Assembly: GCF_023630705.1 (NCBI RefSeq)
Contig: NZ_JALQEM010000005.1
Span: 248,001 to 312,000, forward strand
Origin: Caballeronia sp. GAFFF1
GTDB taxonomy: Bacteria; Pseudomonadota; Gammaproteobacteria; Burkholderiales; Burkholderiaceae
Reading direction: 5' to 3'
DNA: 64,000 nt
In this document: positions 28,794-36,045 of the stretch, in pieces
Position numbering within the stretch: position 1 is the stretch's first letter
How the letters are laid out: the number at the start of each line of letters is the position of its first letter
Notes under the pieces: model-generated
Told to the model about the DNA's origin: nothing
Databases searched by the model: none
Seen by the model: only the letters and a program-made list of their open reading frames with translations
Made by a program: the position numbers and the translations under genes

Positions 28794-29345
28794 ATGAACA
28801 AGGCATTTGTCAAAGAATCCGACGAGAGCGACGACGATCTCGAACTCGGCCAGCCGGATGTGCCGGCCGGCGCGAAGAACTACATCACGCCTGCGGGCCA
28901 TCAGCGGCTGCGCGACGAGCTGCTGCAACTGCTCGACAACGAGCGCCCGGAAGTGGTCAAGCTCGTGTCGTGGGCGGCGTCGAACGGTGATCGCTCGGAG
29001 AACGGCGACTACATCTACGGCAAGCGGCGCCTGCGAGAGATCGACCGGCGCATTCGCTTTCTGACGAAGCGGCTCGATCTCGCCGAGGTCGTGGATGCGC
29101 GCAAGCAGGAGAACGTCGATCAGGTCTTCTTCGGCGCGACGGTGGACTACGCGGGCGACGACGGCATCGTGCATACGGTGACGATTGTCGGCGTCGACGA
29201 GGTGGATCTGGAGCGCGGCCACGTGAGCTGGGTCTCGCCGGTCGCGCGGGCGCTCCTGAAGGCGCGTATCGGCGATACGGTGCCGCTGCACACGCCGGCG
29301 GGCGTGCAGCAGATCGATATTCTCGACGTGCGGTATCCGCGCTAG
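28794..29345 (+). CDS. greB: Transcription elongation factor GreB
   Basis: A 183-residue transcript-cleavage factor that rescues backtracked RNA polymerase. The start is ATG 28794 (MNKAFVKES), the canonical GreB start; an upstream ATG at 28764 is rejected. An acidic patch (DESDDDLE) precedes the N-terminal coiled coil (NYITPAGHQRLRDELLQLL). GDRSENGDYIYGKRRLREIDRRI is the GreB tip region with the acidic pair, and the C-terminal domain contains VDEVDLERGHVSWVSPVARALL. The basic tip pattern separates it from GreA. Confidence 0.95.
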   Translation: MNKAFVKESDESDDDLELGQPDVPAGAKNYITPAGHQRLRDELLQLLDNERPEVVKLVSWAASNGDRSENGDYIYGKRRLREIDRRIRFLTKRLDLAEVVDARKQENVDQVFFGATVDYAGDDGIVHTVTIVGVDEVDLERGHVSWVSPVARALLKARIGDTVPLHTPAGVQQIDILDVRYPR

Positions 29346-29371
29346 TTCACACGTCACGTCGGCGCACAGAC

Positions 29372-29404
29372 GAAAAAAAGCCGCTCCGAAGAGCGGCTTT
29401 TTGA
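29372..29404. terminator. Bidirectional terminator between greB and the porin
   Basis: AAAAGCCGCTC (29376-29386) pairs with GAGCGGCTTTT (29391-29401) across CGAA, with an A-run before and a T-run after. It serves the convergent greB (plus) and porin (minus). Confidence 0.9.
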
Positions 29405-29426
29405 CAAGCAGAACTGCAGTCGAGGC

Positions 29427-30578
29427 TCAGAAGCGGTGACGAACGCCAACCGTTGCCGAGACTTGGTTCGAGGTCGACGAGATGCCAACGCCGTTGATGG
29501 TCGCGCCGATGTTCGTGCCGTCCGTGTTCGTCACGTGCTGGTACTCGCCCTGCAGGTACACGTCGGTGCGCTTCGACAGCGCGTATGCCGTTTGCAGGTC
29601 GACCTGGTGGAACTTCGGCTTCACGCCTTCGATGCGCGCATCGGTGAACGTGTAGTTCGCCGCCAGCGACAGAGCCGGCGTCAGGTTGTAGCGGCCGTTC
29701 ACTTCGTAGTTCTGGAAGCGCACGCTGTTGCCCAGCGCGATGTTGCCGAGACCTTGCGAGCCGACGTTCGTCAGACCGACGCCGCTGTCGAGCATGGTCT
29801 GCGTGAAGACGAAACCGACCGTCGCCGGACCGAACGCGTAGTTCAGGCCACCACCGAAGATGCGCTGACGGCCTGCCGAGAACGGAGCCTGGTCAGCCGT
29901 GACCGCGCCGCCCGCGATTGCCGCGCCCGCTGCATTCACCGGCGCGCCGTTGTTCGTCTGGAAGTACGCACCCGCCACGTTCAACGGACCGTAGTTATAC
30001 GACACGCCCGCGCTGTAAGCACGGTTGTTCGCGAAACCGCCAGCCTGATTGGAGAAACCGTACATTGCGCCGAACTTCAGGCCAGCGTAGTTCGCGCTGG
30101 TGTACTTGACCGAGTTGTCGACGCGGAACGTGTTGGTCAGGTTGTCGTTATCGAACGGGTGGGCGAACTGCGTGCCGCCGTATTGCGTGCCCGTCAGAGC
30201 CAGGGGCCCGAGGAAGTCGACCACGGAGTCATATTGACGGCCGAGGGTAACGGCGCCGAACTGGTTGCTCGACAGACCGACATATGCCTGACGGCCGAAC
30301 TCACGGCCACCTTGGCCGTTCGTGCCGTTCATGATGTTGAAGCCGTTCTCCAACGTGAAGATCGCCTTCAGGCCGCCGCCCAGGTCTTCCGAACCACGCA
30401 GGCCCCAACGGCTGCCGTTGACCGCGCCGCTCGTCGCCTTCCAGTTGCTGTGGCCGTTCTGATTGTTCGTGTAGGTGATGCCCGCATCGATCAGGCCGTA
30501 GAGCGTGACGCTGCTTTGCGCGTGAGCGGCGGTAGCGAAGACGCCCGTGAGGGCTGCGACCATGAGAGTCTTTTTCAT
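29427..30578 (-). CDS. General trimeric porin, Burkholderia OpcP/OmpC type
   Basis: A 383-residue outer-membrane porin. Residues 1-20 are a signal peptide ending AAHA; the mature part opens QSSVTLYGLIDAGITYTNN, the standard betaproteobacterial porin start. Alternating aromatic/hydrophobic beta strands run to a C-terminal VSATVGVRHRF, where Phe is the BAM recognition residue. RQAYVGLSSNQFGAVTLGRQYD is the conserved L3-proximal region. GGAG lies eight bases before ATG 30578. Loops vary between paralogues, so selectivity cannot be stated. The upstream AT-rich interval suggests a long regulated leader. Confidence 0.95.
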   Translation of the reverse strand: MKKTLMVAALTGVFATAAHAQSSVTLYGLIDAGITYTNNQNGHSNWKATSGAVNGSRWGLRGSEDLGGGLKAIFTLENGFNIMNGTNGQGGREFGRQAYVGLSSNQFGAVTLGRQYDSVVDFLGPLALTGTQYGGTQFAHPFDNDNLTNTFRVDNSVKYTSANYAGLKFGAMYGFSNQAGGFANNRAYSAGVSYNYGPLNVAGAYFQTNNGAPVNAAGAAIAGGAVTADQAPFSAGRQRIFGGGLNYAFGPATVGFVFTQTMLDSGVGLTNVGSQGLGNIALGNSVRFQNYEVNGRYNLTPALSLAANYTFTDARIEGVKPKFHQVDLQTAYALSKRTDVYLQGEYQHVTNTDGTNIGATINGVGISSTSNQVSATVGVRHRF

Positions 30579-30997
30579 CTTTGTAACTCCGAGAGCAGAT
30601 TGGGCCTAAGGAACCCAGGCTTTGAGGAAACCTCGCTGCGACCGGCTGCGAGAGGCGCGGTCGGAGGAGCAACGTGCCGCGAAGAGCGACGCATTTGTTT
30701 CCGGACCAGACGAAGTGTAAAGACGGTGTTACAGCCCGCACGTTCCAGTTCGCGCAATAAATCATTCTCCGATTAGCAATGATCGAAAGAGGCGTTTTTC
30801 CGCTTTAAATTCAGAGGTTTATTGGCGAATAAAGTCCGCGGCGCTTAACTGTCAACCAATCTGCGTTGCAGATGTGCGACACGATTTAGGCCGTAAGGGA
30901 ATCGGACAAGTCCAGAAAATGGATTGTTGAGAAAACAGCAACAGAAGATTGCCGCGCCTGAGGGTAATTATTGCGATGGCGGTGGCTATACTGTCAT
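30579..30997. promoter_or_regulatory. AT-rich regulatory interval of the porin
   Basis: About 420 bases without a gene and clearly richer in A/T than the surroundings, especially 30735-30850. It must carry the porin promoter and leader on the minus strand. A short perfect inverted repeat, ATCTGC-GTT-GCAGAT, lies at 30859-30873. I could not pick a convincing -35/-10 pair for the porin. The right end carries the possible promoter of the candidate small RNA (TATACT at 30987-30992). Confidence 0.5.
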
Positions 30998-31082
30998 TTC
31001 TGCTTTTCGGAGCAGACTTTTTCGTTGACGGAAAAGATCTCCAAACTTTGTCAGCGCGGCCTTTCGGTCGCGCTTTTTTTTT
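30998..31082 (+). ncRNA. Candidate trans-acting small RNA, about 85 nt
   Basis: Three consecutive hairpins fill an interval with no gene. The first is TCTGCT/AGCAGA (30999-31016), the second CTTTTTC/GGAAAAG (31017-31036), and the third a 9-bp terminator stem AGCGCGGCC/GGTCGCGCT (31053-31074) followed by nine T. A -10-like TATACT sits at 30987-30992, placing a start near 30998; the -35 (GTAATT) is weak. Between hairpins 2 and 3 is an unpaired stretch (ATCTCCAAACTTTGTC). This layout is typical of Hfq-type small RNAs. No named family recognised. Confidence 0.5.
31053..31082 (+). terminator. Strong plus-strand terminator
   Basis: Stem AGCGCGGCC/GGTCGCGCT with loop TTTC and nine T. No plus-strand protein gene lies upstream within 1.5 kb, which is the main reason to propose the small RNA. 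Confidence 0.9.
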
Positions 31083-31106
31083 GCTTGTCACAGCGTGGTC
31101 GGGACT

Positions 31107-31346
31107 TCAGCGCGGCTCCAGGTCAACGGCTTCCTCCCGCTTCGGCACCAGGTCGTCGTCCAGCGGCGTGGCCCAGTCCTCCATGACGTAGCGGCGGGCG
31201 TCCATCGGCGATGCAAGCAGGTTCTGCCAGTGATCGCCATGCCATGCCGGTTCAAGCGAAAGCGGCGATATCGACGGCGCGGCTGGTGAAATAAACGAAC
31301 CGACGAGTGATTTCAGCCATTGCGCAAAGCGCGTCAAGTGATTCAT
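31107..31346 (-). CDS. Small protein of unknown function (79 aa)
   Basis: ATG 31346 is preceded by TAGGAGG at ideal spacing, which strongly supports translation. The product (MNHLTRFAQWLKSLVGSF start) has an amphipathic N-terminal helix, then a Pro/Ser-rich part and an acidic C-terminus (WATPLDDDLVPKREEAVDLEP). No signal peptide or clear transmembrane segment. No family recognised. A 13-bp element also found before the 34136 gene lies about 125 bases upstream. Confidence 0.7.
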   Translation of the reverse strand: MNHLTRFAQWLKSLVGSFISPAAPSISPLSLEPAWHGDHWQNLLASPMDARRYVMEDWATPLDDDLVPKREEAVDLEPR

Positions 31347-32012
31347 CGTCGAACCTCCTATTCATTGCATCACGATCTCATTTTCATGATCCTCTTGGGC
31401 GGAGAATCGGGCAAGGCGAGTTAACACTTACTCCAAGGCAATGAGATTTACAGTCTATGCGGGTTAATCGGCTTCGCAGGATCCTCTGTTTATTAGAACC
31501 TATATGCGCTGCGTAAAGCCGTCGCATAATCTGAACTACGGCTGATTTCGCAAGCGTGGTGGATTAAAATCGCGTAACTCTGCGAGCCATTAATCCGCGA
31601 GTTAATCTGTCGTGGCTCCCTCTACGCGGCCTAGCGAGGCCGCCCGACCTGTCCCGCACGGCGCGGCCGCCGCGGGGAACGGCTGCCCGCGTGGCGGAGG
31701 TGCGGCAAGTCCTACCACGCCGAATTTCCGAACAATATTCGCGCATGAGTTTGGTCACTCGGGGTTTATACGAGATTGCAAACCAAAAATATGCGGTATC
31801 TTGCAGGGTCTGTTTGGCGGGTGTTGTCGAAACAGCGACTCCATAATAGCCCGGTAAATCGGTGAAAATACCTACGCGGACGCCCTCAAGATATTTGATG
31901 AAGTGCCGAAGACGCCCGATCGACCGACGCCTCGGACATACCGGTTTGTTAGAATGGGCAATTCAGACCCCCCGGTTGCACGGCCGAAGCCGCCGCATTG
32001 CCTTACATCACG
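31347..32012. other. Gene-free, AT-richer interval
   Basis: About 665 bases with no convincing gene. It holds the leader of the minus-strand 31346 gene and, at its right end, the upstream region of the exonuclease gene. GTTAATC/GATTAAC-like short motifs recur (31453, 31590-31605), and GATCCTCTGTTTA at 31469-31481 recurs at 34214-34226. No hairpin with a T-run was seen. Confidence 0.45.
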
Positions 32013-33161
32013 ATGCACCTTCATTTCCCTCCCGCGCTGGCACTGCCTTCCACCCCTCTCGTTTTCGTCGATCTCGAAACCACGGGCGGCACGTTCGGCG
32101 TCGATCGCATTACTGAAATCGGCATCGTCGAGGCCGGGCCGCAAGGCGTGTCGCAGTGGACCTCGCTCGTGAATCCGGAGCGGCCGATTCCTGCATTCGT
32201 TCAGCAGTTGACCGGCATCGACGACGCGATGGTCCGAGATGCCCCCACATTCGCCGAACTCGCAGCCGGCTTGCTCGACCGGATGGACGGGCGGCTCTTC
32301 GTCGCGCACAACGCGCACTTCGACCACAGTTTCCTGAAGAGCGAGTTCAGGCGCATCGGCATGCGCTTCGTGCCGGACGTGCTGTGCACGGTTCAACTGT
32401 CGCGGGCGGTGTATCCAGCGGAAACGCGGCACGGTCTGGACGCGCTCGTCGAACGTCACGCGCTCGTGCCTGCCGCCCGGCATCGCGCGCTCGCCGATGC
32501 GGATCTCCTGTGGCAGTTCTGGCAGCATCTGCATCGAGCGCACGCGCCCGAGACACTGGCGGAACACGTGGGCCGGGTAACGCGCCGCTTTCGGCTCGCG
32601 GCGCAGATCGACGAAGACACTATCGAGCGCATTCCGGCCGGCTGCGGCGCGTACGTGTTTTTTGGCGACGACGACGCACCGCTCTATGTCGGCCGCAGCG
32701 TGCGCTTGCGCCAGCGCGTGCGCTCGCACTTGACCGGACCGCGCCGATCAGCGAAGGACCTGCGCCTGGCCGCCCTCGTGCGGCGCGTGGAATGGAAGGC
32801 GACGGGCGGCGAAATCGGCGCGATGCTTGCCGAGGCGCAGATGATCGCGACGCTGCGTCCTTCGCTCAACCGCGCGCCGAAGTCCCGTGCCGGTGATGCG
32901 CGCGGCATGCCGTGGCCGCACGCAGGCGCCGTCGCCATCGAGGAGCGCGACGCGGCAACCGGGCACCGCGCTTGGCATGTGATCGACAACTGGCAGTACT
33001 TCGGCACCGCAGGGACGCTCGAGCAAGCGCGCGAGTTGCGGGTGACGGGCGAACCCGCGCGTTTCGACCTGGCGATTTACCGCATTCTCGCCGAACGTCT
33101 GGCTCGCGGTCTCGCGTTCGTGCCGTTGCGGCAGGACGTGCTGGCGAGCGCGGTTTCGTAA
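32013..33161 (+). CDS. DEDDh 3'-5' exonuclease fused to a GIY-YIG nuclease domain
   Basis: A 382-residue two-nuclease protein. Residues 10-185 are a DnaQ-like exonuclease: LVFVDLETTGG (first Asp/Glu), HNAHFDHSFLKSEF and HRALADADLLWQ (last His/Asp). Residues 205-290 are a UvrC/Cho-type GIY-YIG domain (GCGAYVFFGDDDAPLYVGRSVRLRQRVRSH). The C-terminal 90 residues have no known domain. The combination is found in several bacteria and suggests DNA repair, perhaps incision followed by trimming. The start is ATG 32013; a TTG at 31998 is possible. Confidence 0.88.
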   Translation: MHLHFPPALALPSTPLVFVDLETTGGTFGVDRITEIGIVEAGPQGVSQWTSLVNPERPIPAFVQQLTGIDDAMVRDAPTFAELAAGLLDRMDGRLFVAHNAHFDHSFLKSEFRRIGMRFVPDVLCTVQLSRAVYPAETRHGLDALVERHALVPAARHRALADADLLWQFWQHLHRAHAPETLAEHVGRVTRRFRLAAQIDEDTIERIPAGCGAYVFFGDDDAPLYVGRSVRLRQRVRSHLTGPRRSAKDLRLAALVRRVEWKATGGEIGAMLAEAQMIATLRPSLNRAPKSRAGDARGMPWPHAGAVAIEERDAATGHRAWHVIDNWQYFGTAGTLEQARELRVTGEPARFDLAIYRILAERLARGLAFVPLRQDVLASAVS

Positions 33162-33163
33162 CG

Positions 33164-33766
33164 TCAGCCGACCGCGCCGACGCCTCCGGCCGCGCACACG
33201 TGGGACAACGCGCGCCCGAGCGGCGCGTTCAGCGACGAGTCATAACGCGTGACGTGCTTCCAGCGCGCAAGACTGTCGGCGAGGCGCAGCGGACAGTCGT
33301 CGGCGTGGCGCATCGGCTCGATACGCGAGAGTGCGGTCAACAGCGCGCTGGTCAGCCGATCCAGCTTCGGTCGCGTCTCAGTGGCGAGATCGGGCGGCGA
33401 ACCTTCAGGCGCGGCCCTCAGCGCGCGCCAGTTCGCGAACAGCGCGTTCTGCACGTCCTTGCTCGCGTCGATCTGATCGCGAAAGAACTGTTGCGCGAAA
33501 TCCGGATCGATGTCCGCGGCGCGCGCTCTCTCGTCCACGTGCCGGAGCAGCGCGGCTTCACGCGGCGCGTCGGTGACCGGCTCGTGGCGCGCCCACTTGT
33601 AGCGGGCAACCGGTTCCGCCAGCGCGAGGCGTTGCGAAACGAGCGCGATGAGATTGGTGAACGCCGTGTCGTCGCCGTCTGCTTGCGCGGGCGCGGCGGC
33701 CGCGAGCAGCAGCGTGCAGGCGAAGGTCAGGCGAGAAAGAAGCGAGAGGGCCGATCGGTGGCGCAT
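33164..33766 (-). CDS. Secreted chorismate mutase, AroQ gamma class
   Basis: A 200-residue protein. Residues 1-29 form a signal peptide ending APAQA. The mature part is all-helical with the AroQ gamma pattern: LIALVSQRLALAEPVARYKW (active-site Arg and Lys), DAPREAALLRHVDERARAADID, then FFRDQIDASKDVQNALFANW. Cysteines in DDCPLRLAD and HVCAAG could pair, as in the Mycobacterium enzyme. It would convert chorismate to prephenate in the periplasm. The start is ATG 33766; a longer frame is rejected because it would bury the signal. Its tail is convergent with the exonuclease gene, two bases apart. Confidence 0.9.
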   Translation of the reverse strand: MRHRSALSLLSRLTFACTLLLAAAAPAQADGDDTAFTNLIALVSQRLALAEPVARYKWARHEPVTDAPREAALLRHVDERARAADIDPDFAQQFFRDQIDASKDVQNALFANWRALRAAPEGSPPDLATETRPKLDRLTSALLTALSRIEPMRHADDCPLRLADSLARWKHVTRYDSSLNAPLGRALSHVCAAGGVGAVG

Positions 33767-33986
33767 CGTCTGGGCGGTTCGCGCAAAAGCGCCAGCATAG
33801 CGCAGGCGCGGAGTCGTGCGGGCTCGAAGATCGGACGAGCGAAGCCAGGCGTCAGCCCGACTCGTTTCAGAAGGAGAGGGCGTGACGCTTCCTGGCGAGC
33901 GCCATATGCGGACTGCGAAGTCCGTGCGCGCCGCGCGCACCGGGCGTCGTATTCACGACGGCGGCGTGATGGTTCAGCGCGGCCGC

Positions 33987-34136
33987 CTACTTGACCGAAG
34001 CCAGCTTGCGCTGTTCGTCGAAGAACGCGCGCACGTGCTCGGGCAGTTCGGTCGCGAGAAACTCGACGGCTACCGGCTCCGGGTCCGGACAATGCACCTT
34101 GTCGGGCGTCGGGATTTTCGTCGGTTTGGCGTCCAT
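33987..34136 (-). CDS. Small protein of unknown function (49 aa)
   Basis: Read directly: ATG 34136 with GAGGAG about eight bases upstream, TAG at 33987-33989. The product begins MDAKPTKIPTPDKVH and ends DEQRKLASVK; it is charged, with no membrane segment or signal. Third positions are G/C-rich. No family recognised. It shares the upstream TAAACAGAGGATC element (minus-strand reading) with the 31346 gene. Confidence 0.6.
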   Translation of the reverse strand: MDAKPTKIPTPDKVHCPDPEPVAVEFLATELPEHVRAFFDEQRKLASVK

Positions 34137-34688
34137 GGTTCTCTCCTCGGGTGACATCGACATTCGATTGCTGGCTATTGCGACTGCTGCAGGTTCGTGC
34201 GCTGCCGCAATGGCCGATTAACTGATCCTCTGTTTAAGCGTTATCGGTTCGGCGCGGCTTCGGCTTGAGCGCGAAACTGCGGCAACCGATCAGGCATATG
34301 ACCGTTCGCACGGCGGTCGGTAATTTTCGCTGGCGGGTGAGCCCGCTTACTAATGTTTTAGCAAAAAGAACCGCAGTGGACCAAGCCGGCGGGACAGCGC
34401 CGAGCCCCGTCGCCCGGGGCGCTGCGCCGCGCCCGCGCTGGATCGTTGCCTTTCCTCTATGGATATAACGATACCGGGAAACCTTCGTTGACGCTGTGGT
34501 GCAAAGCGGAAAATGGGTCGTCGTTGTACGAAAGCGCACATATCGCGCGATTTCGAGAAGCAGGCAGCGCAAATGCGAAATGCTCTTGCGTATTTGCGCC
34601 GCGAACCGAAATTCGAGGCAGTCGAGAAGCGGAAGGAGGCAACCGCGCATTGGGGGAGGGCCGTCTCGCGCGCGTTCGAGACCACCAA
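34137..34688. other. Gene-free interval
   Basis: About 550 bases in which frames on both strands are short, lack ribosome sites and show no codon bias. GATCCTCTGTTTA at 34214-34226 is shared with 31469-31481. The rest may be leader and remnant sequence. Confidence 0.45.
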
Positions 34689-34689
34689 T

Positions 34690-34725
34690 AGCAAAAACCC
34701 GCGTCATTTGCATGAACGCGGGTTC
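34690..34725 (-). terminator. Terminator behind tRNA-Thr
   Basis: AACCCGCGT..CAT and ATG..ACGCGGGTT form a long stem (34695-34723). On the minus strand it is followed by TTTTTGCT, ending the tRNA-Thr transcript. Confidence 0.85.
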
Positions 34726-34746
34726 TGGTTTGCTGCTTGAATCTTG

Positions 34747-34822
34747 TGGTGCCGGAAAGAGGAATCGAACCCCCGACCTTCGCATTACGAATGCGCTGCT
34801 CTACCGTCTGAGCTATTCCGGC
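34747..34822 (-). tRNA. tRNA-Thr (anticodon CGT)
   Basis: 76 nt including encoded CCA. Acceptor GCCGGAA pairs with TTCCGGC; anticodon loop TTCGTAA, anticodon CGT. The anticodon arm matches that of E. coli tRNA-Thr(CGT) as I remember it. Confidence 0.97.
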
Positions 34823-34875
34823 ATCAGAGAAACAAGATTATAGCGACCACATTCTCGATTTGGCAATAGCCTGAA

Positions 34876-35895
<1,020 letters not shown>

Positions 35896-35989
35896 GCTGG
35901 GCTCCGGTGAGCGTTAGACGAATATTCACGATTCTAACCGCTCGATCCTGCTCGCCCGTGTGACAGCACCGGCCGTGGCCGCCATAAAC

Positions 35990-36028
35990 AAGAATGGCCG
36001 TCGCGCGAAACATCGGGCGACGGCCACT
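35990..36028 (-). terminator. Terminator behind pepN
   Basis: TGGCCGTCGC (35995-36004) pairs with GCGACGGCCA (36017-36026). On the minus strand a T-rich ATTCTTGTTTATG follows. Placed 20 bases after the pepN stop. Confidence 0.75.
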
Positions 36029-36045
36029 GAGCGGGTCAAGCGCGT

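Noticed and set aside
30949..31191. 80-codon plus-strand frame starting MPRLRVIIAM
   Set aside because: It runs through a strong terminator hairpin and lacks a ribosome site; the small-RNA reading explains the conserved-looking structure better.
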